A DNA stretch of 64,000 nucleotides, from contig NZ_BOMQ01000028.1 of NCBI RefSeq assembly GCF_016862275.1, positions 62,001-126,000 on the forward strand, in the 5' to 3' direction. The translations under genes and the position numbers were made by a program. Within the stretch, counting starts at the first letter, position 1, and the number at the start of each line of letters is the position of its first letter. The notes below the pieces were generated by a model. That model did not search any database. It was given only the letters and a program-made list of their open reading frames with translations, and was not told the origin of the DNA. Below, piece after piece: positions 10,479 to 18,937 of this stretch. The DNA is from Actinoplanes nipponensis (GTDB lineage Bacteria > Actinomycetota > Actinomycetes > Mycobacteriales > Micromonosporaceae).

Positions 10479-11552
10479 ATGACCGCGGACGAGCGCCGGG
10501 TGACGATCGCCGTCATAGCGGACGCGGCCGGCGTCTCCGTGCCGACCGTCTCCCGCGTCCTCAACGGCCGCGCGGACGTCTCCGCGGCCACCCGGGAACG
10601 GGTCGAGCAGCTGCTGCGCGAGCAGGGCTACCGGCGCCGCAACTCCCGCCAGCCGGGCCGGGCCCAGGTGCTCGACCTGGTCTTCGACGAGCTCGACAGC
10701 CCCTGGGCGGTCGAGCTCATCCGCGGGGTGGCCGACGTGGCGCACGCCGCCGGCGCCGGCACGGTCGTCTCGGCCGTGCACTGGGACGAGACCGCGACCC
10801 GGCTGTGGCTGCGCAACCTGCGCTCCCGGGCCTGCGACGGCGTGATCTTCGTGCTGTCCCAGGTGAGCGCGCCGCTGCACACCCAGCTGCGCCGGCTGCA
10901 CATCCCGGTCGTCGTGGTCGACCCGGCCGGCGGCGCGGCCGCCGACGTGGCCACCGTGGGCGCCACCAACTGGGCCGGCGGGCTCAGCGCGACCGAGCAC
11001 CTGCTCGGCCTGGGCCACCGGCGGATCGGGCTGATCGCCGGCCCGCGCACGCTGGCCTGCAGCCGGGCCCGGCTGGACGGCTACCGCGCCGCCCTGTCCG
11101 CGGCCGGCATCGGGCTGGACCCCGGCCTGGTGGCCCAGGGCGACTTCCGCCACGAGTCCGGGTACGCCGCCGGCGGCCGGCTGCTCGATCTCGCCGAGCC
11201 GCCGACCGCCGTGTTCGCCACCAGTGACCAGATGGCGCTGGGTGTCTACGAGGCCGCCCGCCGCCGCGGCCTGCGGGTGCCCGCCGACCTCAGCGTGACC
11301 GGCTTCGACGACCTGCCCGAGGCGCGCTGGTCCTCGCCGCCGCTGACCACCGTGCGCCAGCCGCTGGCCGAGATGGGCGGGCTCGCCGCGCACACCGTCC
11401 TGCGGCTGGCGCGCGGCGAGACCCTTCAGGCTCCCCGGGTCGAGCTCGCCACCGAGCTCGTGGTGCGCGACAGCACCGCGCCGCCCCGCGGAGGAACCCC
11501 TCGCACCGGCCGCGGGCCGGTCACTTCCCGAAGCCCGCGGTCAGGCCGCTGA
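10479..11552 (+). CDS. bxlR: LacI-family regulator (BxlR-like)
   Basis: Transcriptional repressor of 357 aa. The N-terminal helix-turn-helix is at about 8-32 (IADAAGVSVPTVSRVLNGR), followed by a periplasmic-binding-type effector domain. The start ATG has GAGGAGG upstream. It lies next to the bxlEFG-like importer and near the GH3 gene, the arrangement known for BxlR of Streptomyces, so it most likely senses xylobiose and binds TCCGAAAGTTTCGGA at 9103 and 14961. The last 32 bp overlap the convergent permease gene. The Arg/Ser-rich tail after residue 340 lies outside the conserved domain. The symbol rests on context. Confidence 0.85.
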   Translation: MTADERRVTIAVIADAAGVSVPTVSRVLNGRADVSAATRERVEQLLREQGYRRRNSRQPGRAQVLDLVFDELDSPWAVELIRGVADVAHAAGAGTVVSAVHWDETATRLWLRNLRSRACDGVIFVLSQVSAPLHTQLRRLHIPVVVVDPAGGAAADVATVGATNWAGGLSATEHLLGLGHRRIGLIAGPRTLACSRARLDGYRAALSAAGIGLDPGLVAQGDFRHESGYAAGGRLLDLAEPPTAVFATSDQMALGVYEAARRRGLRVPADLSVTGFDDLPEARWSSPPLTTVRQPLAEMGGLAAHTVLRLARGETLQAPRVELATELVVRDSTAPPRGGTPRTGRGPVTSRSPRSGR

Positions 11553-12426
11553 GCAGCTGGCGCCGGCCGACGGCGTAGCAGATCAGGATGGGCAGGGTGG
11601 TCAGCACCACCGAGGCGAGCACCGCCGGCACGTTGACGCCGTACTGGCCCTGGAAGCTCCACAACCCCAGCGGCAGCGTGCGCTGCGCCGGGTCCTGGGT
11701 GAGGATCAGCGGCAGGATGAAGCCGTTCCACACCCCCAGCCCCTGGTAGATGGTCACGGTGACCAGGGCCGGACGGGTCAGCGGGAACGCCAGCCGCCAG
11801 AGCGTGCCCCACTCGGTGGCGCCGTCGAGCCGCATCGACTCGAACAGCTCCTTGGGCACGTCCCGGATGAAGTTGGCCAGCACCAGCACCGACAGCGGGA
11901 TGGCGAAGGCGATCGAGGGCAGGATGATCGCCAGCAGGGTGTCGTACATCTGCAGCCGGATGATGATCAGGTAGATCGGGATCACCACCGCCTGCAGCGG
12001 GATGGCCAGGCCCATCAGGAACACGCCGTTCACCGTGCGCAGGAAGCGGCTGCCCGCGCTGCCGCGGACGATCGCGTACGCCGCCATGAACGAGATCAGC
12101 ACCGCGGGCAGCGTCGCCCCGGCGGTGACGATCAGGCTGTTGGCGAAGTACCGGGTGAAGTCGGCCTCGATGACCTGGCGGTAGTTCTCCAGCGTCGGGC
12201 TGGTCGGCGGGGCCAGCGGGTTCTGCGCGTAGTAGTTGGCCCGCGTCTTGAAGCTGGTGATGACGATCCAGTAGATCGGCAGCATCACCACCACCAGCCA
12301 CAGCCAGCCGAAGCTGCCGCCGATCCAGTTCCACCGCAGCACCGAGGACCGGCGCCGCGGGCCGCCCTCGCCCGTGACGGTGATCGCTCCGGACCTCGGC
12401 GGCGCCGGCCGGGTAGAGATGGCCAT
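11521..12426 (-). CDS. bxlG: Sugar ABC transporter permease (MalG/BxlG-like)
   Basis: Inner-membrane permease of 301 aa with six predicted helices. The EAA loop (ELFESMRLDGATEWGTLWRLAFPL) contacts the ATPase. CUT1-family importers use a MalF/MalG pair; this is the MalG-type partner. The ATG overlaps the stop of the upstream permease (ATGA), so the two are coupled. No ATPase gene is nearby; Streptomyces bxl and ceb systems use a shared MsiK. Xylo-oligosaccharide as substrate is inferred from the divergent GH3 gene and local regulator. Confidence 0.9.
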   Translation of the reverse strand: MAISTRPAPPRSGAITVTGEGGPRRRSSVLRWNWIGGSFGWLWLVVVMLPIYWIVITSFKTRANYYAQNPLAPPTSPTLENYRQVIEADFTRYFANSLIVTAGATLPAVLISFMAAYAIVRGSAGSRFLRTVNGVFLMGLAIPLQAVVIPIYLIIIRLQMYDTLLAIILPSIAFAIPLSVLVLANFIRDVPKELFESMRLDGATEWGTLWRLAFPLTRPALVTVTIYQGLGVWNGFILPLILTQDPAQRTLPLGLWSFQGQYGVNVPAVLASVVLTTLPILICYAVGRRQLLSGLTAGFGK

Positions 12427-13352
12427 CAGGCACCTTCCAATTGGCTGTCGGTCGCCGCGCCGCCGCCGAGCCGGCGCAGCAGCAGGGCGAGACCGAGCCC
12501 GACGAGCACCAGGATCACCGCGATGACGCTGGCCGGTCCCATCAGGTTGGCCTTGAACCCGGTCTGGTACATCTCCAGCGCCAGCACCCGGGTGGCGTCG
12601 CCCGGACCGCCGGCGGTGAGGACGAAGATCAGGTCGAAGAAGGTCAGCGACCCCACCACCATCAGCGTCGACGAGGTGATGATCGTGTACTTCAGCTGCG
12701 GCAGCGTGATGCTGAAGAAGGTGCGGACCTTGCCGGCCCCGTCGATCTGGGCCGCCTCGTACATCGAGGTCGGGATCTGCCGCACCCCGCCCTGGTAGAT
12801 CAGCGAGTGGAACGGGATGAACTGCCAGGACACCACGAAGACCAGCACGCCCAGGGCGAGGTTGCCCTGGCCCAGCCAGTCCTGGTTGAGCAGTTCGACG
12901 CCCAGGCCCGCGCCGAGCCCGAAGTTCGGGTTCAGCAGCGCGCTGAAGGTGATCGCGATGGCCGCCGAGCTGAGCAGCAACGGGATGAAGTAGAGCACCG
13001 CGAGGAAGCCGCGGTAGCGCTTGTGCGAGGCCAGGAAGACGCCGATGAGCAGGCTCAGCGGCGTCTGGAAGACCCAGGACAGGGCCATGACCAGGAAGGT
13101 CACCCACAGCGAGTGCAGCAGCCCGGGTTCACTCAGGACGGCCTTCCAGCTGTCCAGCCCGGCCGGGTTGATCGCGCCGATGCCGTCCCACTGCGTGAAG
13201 CTCAGGCCGAGCACACCGAGCAGCGGGACGAGGCCGAACGCCGTGAACATGAGCAGCGCCGGGAGCACCATCCACACGACGGGCTTGCTCCGCCCGCCGG
13301 TCGGGTTGGAGCTTTTCGCCACCCGGATCGGGGGCGGAGCAAGTGCCGTCAT
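12426..13352 (-). CDS. bxlF: Sugar ABC transporter permease (MalF/BxlF-like)
   Basis: MalF-type membrane subunit of 308 aa with six helices after a polar N-terminal stretch. The EAA loop reads EAAQIDGAGKVRTFFSITLP. The start at 13352 (MTALAPPPIR) overlaps the binding-protein stop as ATGA, which decides it over an in-frame start further upstream. It is the middle gene of the three-gene importer. Confidence 0.9.
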   Translation of the reverse strand: MTALAPPPIRVAKSSNPTGGRSKPVVWMVLPALLMFTAFGLVPLLGVLGLSFTQWDGIGAINPAGLDSWKAVLSEPGLLHSLWVTFLVMALSWVFQTPLSLLIGVFLASHKRYRGFLAVLYFIPLLLSSAAIAITFSALLNPNFGLGAGLGVELLNQDWLGQGNLALGVLVFVVSWQFIPFHSLIYQGGVRQIPTSMYEAAQIDGAGKVRTFFSITLPQLKYTIITSSTLMVVGSLTFFDLIFVLTAGGPGDATRVLALEMYQTGFKANLMGPASVIAVILVLVGLGLALLLRRLGGGAATDSQLEGA

Positions 13353-14689
13353 TTGCCGATGACCTGGTTCATGTTGGTGACCCACTGCTGGGGCGAAACC
13401 TGATTCTGGAACAGCTTGGCGATGTTGTCGAGCAGCGCCTCGGCCGCGGTCGGGCTCAGCGCCTGGTCCCAGGACTGGGCGAAGACCTTGGCGTTGACCG
13501 AGGTGTCGTAGACGAACTTGAGGAAGTCGGCGTCCGGCGAGGCGGCCAGGACGGACTCGGTGCCCTTGACCACCGGGACCGAACCACCCTCGTTGACCCA
13601 GGCCTTGACCTCTTCCTGGTCGAGCACGCCGGTCTGGAAGAACTTCTTGGCGGTCTCCTTCTGCTCGGCCGAGGCCTTGGAGGAGATCGCGAGGTACTGG
13701 CCCGGGTTGCCCACCGTGTCGGCGGGGTCGCCCTTGCCGCCCTCGACCGGCGGGAAGTTCATCCAGCCGAGCTGGCCGCTGGAGACGAACTTGCCGCCGT
13801 CGTTCTTCATGCTGCCGTAGGTCCAGCCGCCGTGCAGCATCATCGCGGCCTTGCCGGTGTAGAGCAGCGCCTGGTCGGCGTTGCCCGCGGCGTCGACCGA
13901 GGAGAAGCCCTTGCCGAACGCGCCGGCGGCCACCATGCCCTGGATCTTGGTGAGCATGTCCAGCACGGCCGGGTTCGACCAGGCGTCCTTCTCACCGGCG
14001 AAGACCGCGTTGAAGACGTCCGGGCCGCCGATGCGGTCGAGCAGGAACTCCAGCCACATCATGTTGGTCCAGCGGGCCTTGCCGGCCAGCGAGAACGGCG
14101 CGATGCCCTTGTTCTTGAACGTCGGCACCAGGGCCATCATCTCCTCGAACGACTGCGGCACCTTGGCGCCGGCCTGCTCGAAGACCTTCTTGTTGTAGTA
14201 CAGGATGATCGGCTGCACGGTCTCGCACGGCATCGCGTAGATCTTGCCGTTGATCGTCGCCGGGCCGAACGACGACGGGAACAGCTTGTCCTTGACCGCG
14301 GCGTTCTGGCCGAACCAGTCGGTCAGGTCCTCGACCTGGCCGGCGTCGACGTAGCTCTTCAGGCCGCCGCCGCCCCAGCCCCAGATCAGGGTGGGCGCCT
14401 GGCCGGCGCCGATGGCCGTCTTGATCTTCTGCTTGTAGGCGTCGTTCTCGAACGCGGTGAACTGGAGCTTGTTGTTCGGGTTGGCCTTGTTGAAGCGCTC
14501 CGCGGCGGCCTGCCGGATGCCCTCGCCGGGCTGGCCGGTCAGGAACCAGTAGCTGGCGGTGGAGGCGCTGCCGCCACCGCTGGAGCCACCGCCCGGGCCG
14601 GAACTGCCACAGGCGGCCAGGGCCGCGCCCGCGCCGGCGGCGGCGGTGAGGCTGAGGAAGGTGCGACGGGATATCGGACTGCGTTCCAC
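13349..14689 (-). CDS. bxlE: Sugar ABC transporter binding lipoprotein (BxlE-like), Tat-type
   Basis: Extracellular solute-binding protein of family 1, 446 aa. The GTG at 14689 has CGGAG upstream and yields a twin-arginine leader (SRRTFLSLTAAAGAG) ending in the lipobox LAAC, so Cys27 is acylated. A Gly/Ser spacer precedes the binding domain. It captures an oligosaccharide for the two coupled permeases downstream. Its promoter region is shared with the divergent GH3 gene. Xylobiose/xylo-oligosaccharide specificity follows from similarity of gene order to bxlEFGA of Streptomyces. Confidence 0.88.
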   Translation of the reverse strand: MERSPISRRTFLSLTAAAGAGAALAACGSSGPGGGSSGGGSASTASYWFLTGQPGEGIRQAAAERFNKANPNNKLQFTAFENDAYKQKIKTAIGAGQAPTLIWGWGGGGLKSYVDAGQVEDLTDWFGQNAAVKDKLFPSSFGPATINGKIYAMPCETVQPIILYYNKKVFEQAGAKVPQSFEEMMALVPTFKNKGIAPFSLAGKARWTNMMWLEFLLDRIGGPDVFNAVFAGEKDAWSNPAVLDMLTKIQGMVAAGAFGKGFSSVDAAGNADQALLYTGKAAMMLHGGWTYGSMKNDGGKFVSSGQLGWMNFPPVEGGKGDPADTVGNPGQYLAISSKASAEQKETAKKFFQTGVLDQEEVKAWVNEGGSVPVVKGTESVLAASPDADFLKFVYDTSVNAKVFAQSWDQALSPTAAEALLDNIAKLFQNQVSPQQWVTNMNQVIGK

Positions 14690-14772
14690 GCTGGTCTCCG
14701 TACTCTTCAGCCGCCAGGTGCACGGCCGGTCGAAGGTGCTGAGGGGGTGGGCCACCGATATGGGTTCCGGGT

Positions 14773-14785
14773 CTGGAACTTTCGA
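14773..14785 (-). promoter_or_regulatory. Degenerate BxlR-like operator before bxlE
   Basis: CTGGAACTTTCGA matches 10 of 13 positions of CCGAAACTTTCGG, the reverse complement of the core at 9103 and 14961. It lies 84 bp upstream of the bxlE GTG, where a repressor could block its promoter. Confidence 0.45.
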
Positions 14786-14960
14786 TCGACAACCGCAAGT
14801 TACCGAGAGATTTCGTTAACGTAGGATTTCGCGATTGGCGTGTCAAGGCCCTTGAACTACTCGTGCTTTACCCGCGAGAGTGGACCCACTGCAGCGCTGT
14901 GAGGCCGGTCTGTCCCCCTTCCAAGGTCACGGTAAGGTCGCGGTCAGGTCTCGTCGACGG

Positions 14961-14975
14961 TCCGAAAGTTTCGGA
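14961..14975. promoter_or_regulatory. Operator TCCGAAAGTTTCGGA before GH3 gene
   Basis: Identical 15-bp palindrome to that at 9103-9117, placed 36 bp upstream of the GTG start of the GH3 gene. An exact repeat of a 15-mer before two xylan-related operons supports a shared LacI-type regulator. Confidence 0.78.
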
Positions 14976-15011
14976 ACGTCCGCACCCGTCCGGCTCGTAA
15001 GGAGAACCATC

Positions 15012-17402
15012 GTGACGACACCTGACTGGCTCGACCCGACCCGCGGCGTCGCTGACCGGGTCAGCTCGCTGCTGGCGCACATGACCCTCGAGGAGAAGGT
15101 CGCACAGTTGGGCAGCCGGTGGGTCAGCAACGACATGGACCACGACGAGCAGCCGGACCCCGGCGCCGAGAGCGCCCCCAACGTCGCGCCCATGCAGGAC
15201 GTCTTCGCCGCCTCCGGCAGCGTCTCGCTGGCCGAGGCGAGCCGGCACGGGCTCGGCCACCTCACCCGGGTCTACGGCGGCGCCCCGCTGACCGTGGCCG
15301 AGGGCGCGGCCGAGGTCGTCCGCCAGCAGCGCACCGTGCTGCAGGACAGCCGCCTGGGCATCCCGGCGCTGGTGCACGAGGAGTGCCTGACCGGCTTCAC
15401 CACCTACGGCGCGACGGTCTACCCCGCCGCGATCGCCTGGGGCGCCACCTTCGACCCGGACCTGATCGAGCGGATGGCCGCGGCGATCGGCCGCGACATG
15501 GCCGCCGTCGGGGTGCACCAGGGGCTGTCCCCGGTGCTGGACGTGGTGCGCGACTACCGCTGGGGCCGGGTCGAGGAGACCATGGGCGAGGACCCCTACC
15601 TGGTCTCCATGCTCGGCGCCGCGTACGTGCGGGGCCTGCAGAGCGGCGGGGTCATCGCCACCCTCAAGCACTTCGCCGGCTACTCGGCCGCCCGCGCCGC
15701 CCGCAACCACGGCCCGGTGCCGATGGGCCGGCGCGAGCTCATGGACGTCATCCTGCCCCCCTTCGAGACGGCGATCCGGGTGGCCCGGGCCGGCTCGGTG
15801 ATGAACTCCTACTCCGACGTGGACGGCGTGCCCGCCGCCGCGGACTCCTGGCTGCTCACCGACCTGCTGCGGGACGAGTGGGGCTTCACCGGCACGGTGG
15901 TGAGCGACTACTGGGCCGTGCCGTTCCTGGCCACCATGCACCGGGTGGCCGCCGACACCGGCGAGGCGGGCGCGCTCGCCCTGGCCGCCGGCATCGACGT
16001 CGAGCTGCCCGACACGCTGGGCTTCGGCGCCGCCCTCGTCGAGCGGGTCCGCGCCGGCGAGGTCCCCGAGGAACTGGTCGACCGCGCGGCCCGGCGCCTG
16101 CTCACCCAGAAGGCCGAGCTCGGCCTGCTCGACCCGGACTGGACCCCGGAGGGCTCGGTGGCCGGCGCGGCCGGCACCGACCTCGACTCCGCCGGCAACC
16201 GGGAGCTGGCCCGCGAGCTGGCCGAACGCTCCATCGTGCTGCTGGACGCGGGCACCGCGCTGCCGCTGCTCGACGGCGTCCGGGCGGCGCCGAACCGGAT
16301 CGCCGTGGTCGGCCCCTGCGCCGACGACCCCCGCACCTTCATGGGCTGCTACGCGTTCCCGAACCACGTGCTGCCCCGCCACCCCGGGCTCGGCCTGGGC
16401 ATCGACGTGCCGACGGTGGTCGACGCGCTGCGCGCGGAACTGCCCGGCACCGAGGTGCTCCACGAGCGCGGCAGCCAGGTGCAGGGCACCGACCGTTCCG
16501 GTTTCGCCGCCGCCGTCGCCGCCGCCCGCGAGTCCGACCTGTGCGTGGCCGTCGTCGGCGACCTCGCCGGGCTGTTCGGCCACGGCTCGTCCGGCGAGGG
16601 CTGCGACGCCGAGGACCTGCGGCTGCCGGGCGTGCAGGCCGACCTGCTGGCCGAGCTGCTCGACACCGGCACGCCGGTGGTCGTGGTGGTGGTCTCCGGC
16701 CGCCCGTACGCGCTGGGCGAGGTGCACGGCCGCGCCGCCGGGCTGGTCCAGGCGTTCATGCCCGGCCAGGAGGCGGGCGCGGCCATCGCCGGGGTGCTCA
16801 GCGGCCGGATCCAGCCCGGCGGCAAGCTGCCCGTGCAGATCCCCCGGCACCCGGGCAGCCAGCCGGGCACCTACCTGCAGCCGCCGCTGGGCGCGGACCG
16901 CACGGACATCAGCAACCTCGACCCGACGCCGCTGTTCCCGTTCGGCCACGGCTCGTCGTACACCACGTTCGAGCTGGACGACCTGCGGATCAGCGACGCC
17001 GAGGTGCCCACCGACGGCGAGTTCACCGTCTCGGTGCGGGTCTGCAACACCGGCGAGCGCACCGGCGAGGAGGTCGTCCAGCTCTACCTGCACGACCCGC
17101 TGGCGCAGGTGACCCGGCCGGTCAAGCAGCTCACCGGCTTCGCCCGGGTGTCGCTGCCGCCGCACACCGACGCCGTGGTGAGCTTCCAGGTGCACGCCGA
17201 CCGGACCGCGTTCACCGGCCGCGACCTGCGGCGCATCGTCGAGCCCGGGGAGATCGAGATCATGGTCGGCACGTCGGCCGGCGACCTGCCGTGCCGCGGC
17301 ACGGTCCGGCTGACCGGTCCGCTGCGCGTCGTGGGTTCCGGGCGCCGGCTGGTCACGCCGGTGGACGTGCTGGTGGCCAAGGAGGCGGTCCCCGCGACGT
17401 GA
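15012..17402 (+). CDS. bxlA: Cytosolic GH3 beta-xylosidase (BxlA-like)
   Basis: Exo-acting GH3 glycosidase of 796 aa without a signal peptide, so it acts on imported oligosaccharides. The N-terminal barrel carries the nucleophile Asp299 in TVVSDYWA; KHFAGYSAA is a substrate-site loop. An alpha/beta sandwich follows, then a fibronectin-III-like domain at the C-terminus (VRVCNTGERTGEEVVQLYLHD). The GTG at 15012 is chosen for its AAGGAG site. It faces the bxlEFG-like importer and has the same operator as the CE4 operon. GH3 also includes beta-glucosidases and arabinofuranosidases; the xylosidase call rests on context. Confidence 0.88.
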   Translation: MTTPDWLDPTRGVADRVSSLLAHMTLEEKVAQLGSRWVSNDMDHDEQPDPGAESAPNVAPMQDVFAASGSVSLAEASRHGLGHLTRVYGGAPLTVAEGAAEVVRQQRTVLQDSRLGIPALVHEECLTGFTTYGATVYPAAIAWGATFDPDLIERMAAAIGRDMAAVGVHQGLSPVLDVVRDYRWGRVEETMGEDPYLVSMLGAAYVRGLQSGGVIATLKHFAGYSAARAARNHGPVPMGRRELMDVILPPFETAIRVARAGSVMNSYSDVDGVPAAADSWLLTDLLRDEWGFTGTVVSDYWAVPFLATMHRVAADTGEAGALALAAGIDVELPDTLGFGAALVERVRAGEVPEELVDRAARRLLTQKAELGLLDPDWTPEGSVAGAAGTDLDSAGNRELARELAERSIVLLDAGTALPLLDGVRAAPNRIAVVGPCADDPRTFMGCYAFPNHVLPRHPGLGLGIDVPTVVDALRAELPGTEVLHERGSQVQGTDRSGFAAAVAAARESDLCVAVVGDLAGLFGHGSSGEGCDAEDLRLPGVQADLLAELLDTGTPVVVVVVSGRPYALGEVHGRAAGLVQAFMPGQEAGAAIAGVLSGRIQPGGKLPVQIPRHPGSQPGTYLQPPLGADRTDISNLDPTPLFPFGHGSSYTTFELDDLRISDAEVPTDGEFTVSVRVCNTGERTGEEVVQLYLHDPLAQVTRPVKQLTGFARVSLPPHTDAVVSFQVHADRTAFTGRDLRRIVEPGEIEIMVGTSAGDLPCRGTVRLTGPLRVVGSGRRLVTPVDVLVAKEAVPAT

Positions 17403-17409
17403 GCGGGCG

Positions 17410-17458
17410 GGTCAGGCGGCGGGCAGCCGCGGCCGCCGGCACGCACGCTCCCCTGACC
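17410..17458. terminator. Possible hairpin between GH3 and convergent gene
   Basis: GGTCAGG (17410-17416) pairs with CCTGACC (17452-17458), enclosing a GC-rich region that can fold further. It lies in the short convergent gap after GH3. Weak evidence. Confidence 0.35.
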
Positions 17459-17467
17459 AGCGGCCGC

Positions 17468-17701
17468 CTACGGGTGCGCGGCGCCCAGGATGCCGGCCAC
17501 CAGCGCGGCCGTGGCGCCCAGCATCAGGATGAGGACCCCGATCCGGAAGACGACGCGCCGCCACCCCTCGCGGGGCCGCCGGAGACCCTCCGCGATCTTG
17601 GCGGCTTGTTCGATCTCGCCCACGGGCGTCAGGGCGCTGTGCGCGGTCTGGGGCAGCCCGGTCCAGGGCTGCGACGGCGGTACGCGGTCACCGGGGCTCA
17701 T
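17468..17701 (-). CDS. Small single-pass membrane protein, unknown
   Basis: A 77-residue protein with a polar N-terminal half and one hydrophobic helix near the end (IGVLILMLGATAALVAGIL). Not recognised. Its ATG overlaps the stop of the preceding short reading frame as ATGA, and that frame in turn overlaps the sigma-factor stop, so it is the third member of a coupled string. The position hints at a link to the sigma factor, but the pattern could also be chance. It is convergent with GH3. Confidence 0.6.
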   Translation of the reverse strand: MSPGDRVPPSQPWTGLPQTAHSALTPVGEIEQAAKIAEGLRRPREGWRRVVFRIGVLILMLGATAALVAGILGAAHP

Positions 17702-17952
17702 GACCCGAGTATGCGTCCGCCCGCCAAATCCCTCAGAAGGCGGCCGCGTAGACCCGCGTAGGCGAGGCAGGCGGCCGCCGCCCCGGTGGCGTAACCCTGA
17801 CCGGGGCCCAGGACCCGGGGGTTGTAGCGCATCACGACGGGATCGCCGAGCAGCGCGGCCATGTCGTCGAGGTCGTCGAGGGTCATCCGGCGGAACTCCA
17901 GCCGCGCGGTCGGTCCCGGGTGCCGCCCGGATGCTCCGTTCGCCCGCGTCAT
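17698..17952 (-). pseudogene. Truncated GNAT acetyltransferase remnant
   Basis: An 84-residue frame whose middle (LEFRRMTLDDLDDMAALLGD, then PVVMRYNPR) matches the N-terminal first strand and helix of RimJ/RimL-type GNAT acetyltransferases. It then departs into unrelated sequence and stops, so the acetyl-CoA-binding core is missing. It is coupled by ATGA to both the sigma factor upstream and the small membrane protein downstream. It may be translated, but it cannot be a working acetyltransferase. Confidence 0.65.
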
Positions 17953-18854
17953 GCCTGCGGCTGTAGATCCGGCGGCTCGATTGCGCTCAGGTCGAGCGCG
18001 GCCAGCCGGTCCGGGTCGGCGAGCACGTCGAGGGTCACGACCCGGCCACCGGCCACGGTGAAGGCCAGCACCGACAGCGCGCGCCCCTGGGACACGACCA
18101 CCGCGCCCGCGGCGCCGTTGATCAGCGCCGGGCACACGAACCGCCCCAGGCGCCGGGACAGGAAAGCCTGCCCGGCCACGGTCCGCCCGCCGCGCAGCAC
18201 CAGGTTGAGCGCCGGCCGTCCGGGACCCGCGTCGGACCGCAGCACGACGTCCGGGTCGAGCACCGCGACCAGCGCCGCGAAGTCGCCGGCCCGGGAGGCG
18301 GCGAAGAACGCGTCCACCACCGCGCGCTGCCGGGCCAGGTCGGGGTCCGGGGCGGGCGCCCCGGCGCGCAGCCGGCGGCGGGCGCGGCTGGCCAGCTGGC
18401 GGGTGGCCGCCGGGGACCGGTCGACGATCGTGGCGATGTCCTCGAACGGCACCGCGAACATGTCGTGCAGCACGTACGCCAGCCGCTCGGCCGGCGTCAG
18501 CGTCTCGAGCACCACCAGCAGCGCCAGCCCGACCGCGTCGGCCAGCAGCGCCTGGTGCTCGGGGTCGACGCCGTCGGCCCGGCTGATGATCGGGTCGGGC
18601 ACGTGCCCGGCGAGCGGCTCCTCGCGCCGCTGGGCGCGGGTGCGCAGCCGGTTGAGACAGATGCGGGCGACGACGGTGGTCAGCCACGCGCCGGGATCGG
18701 CCACCTCGTCCACGCCGGCCCGGTCCAGCCGCAGCCACGCGTCCTGCACGGCGTCGTCCGCCTCGCTCACCGACCCGAGCATGCGGTAGGCCACCGCGCG
18801 CAGCCGGCCCCGCTGGGCCTCGAAGAGCTCGGCCAGTCCCGCCCTGTCCGCCAC
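17949..18854 (-). CDS. ECF sigma factor, SigJ/ECF41-like with SnoaL-type tail
   Basis: RNA polymerase sigma factor of 301 aa. Region 2 is at about 8-75 (AYRMLGSVSEADDAVQDAWLR) and region 4 at about 105-165. A C-terminal SnoaL/NTF2-like domain of about 125 residues regulates activity in cis, so no separate anti-sigma is expected. The ECF41 signature motifs are recognisable but altered: VPDPI in place of WLPEP, DAGPGR for DGGGK, DPDRL for NPEKL. ECF41 genes normally sit beside an oxidoreductase or epimerase they control; here the divergent neighbour is a broken NmrA-like gene. The start is GTG. Confidence 0.88.
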   Translation of the reverse strand: MADRAGLAELFEAQRGRLRAVAYRMLGSVSEADDAVQDAWLRLDRAGVDEVADPGAWLTTVVARICLNRLRTRAQRREEPLAGHVPDPIISRADGVDPEHQALLADAVGLALLVVLETLTPAERLAYVLHDMFAVPFEDIATIVDRSPAATRQLASRARRRLRAGAPAPDPDLARQRAVVDAFFAASRAGDFAALVAVLDPDVVLRSDAGPGRPALNLVLRGGRTVAGQAFLSRRLGRFVCPALINGAAGAVVVSQGRALSVLAFTVAGGRVVTLDVLADPDRLAALDLSAIEPPDLQPQA

Positions 18855-18856
18855 CG

Positions 18857-18883
18857 TGTCACATTCCTTCCGCGCCGGGTGTC
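18857..18883 (+). promoter_or_regulatory. ECF41-type promoter candidate for the NmrA-like gene
   Basis: TGTCACA at 18857-18863, a 16-base spacer, then TGTC at 18880-18883. Reported ECF41 promoters have TGTCACA in the -35 region and CGTC in the -10 region at about this spacing. It points toward the divergent gene and begins three bases outside the sigma-factor start codon. Confidence 0.6.
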
Positions 18884-18937
18884 ATCCCATAGACCCGCGA
18901 CAGCGAGCTGATGTGACCGGCGCTCGGGGAGAAAACC

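Larger units (their letters stand above)
14690..15011. promoter_or_regulatory. Divergent control region, bxlE / GH3
   Basis: This 322-bp gene-free stretch holds both promoters. It contains the perfect operator at 14961-14975 on the GH3 side and a weaker copy at 14773-14785 (CTGGAACTTTCGA, 10 of 13 positions matching the reverse-strand core) on the bxlE side. TTTCG half-sites occur near 14810 and 14826. This fits one repressor controlling both directions. Confidence 0.65.

Noticed and set aside
14868..17195. Long minus-strand open frame (775 codons) opposite GH3
   Set aside because: Antisense shadow produced by GC-rich third positions; no start signal or recognisable domain.
17698..18738. 346-codon minus-strand frame over the sigma gene
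   Set aside because: Only its last 84 codons, after the sigma stop, show family similarity (the GNAT remnant); the rest is out of frame with the sigma factor.
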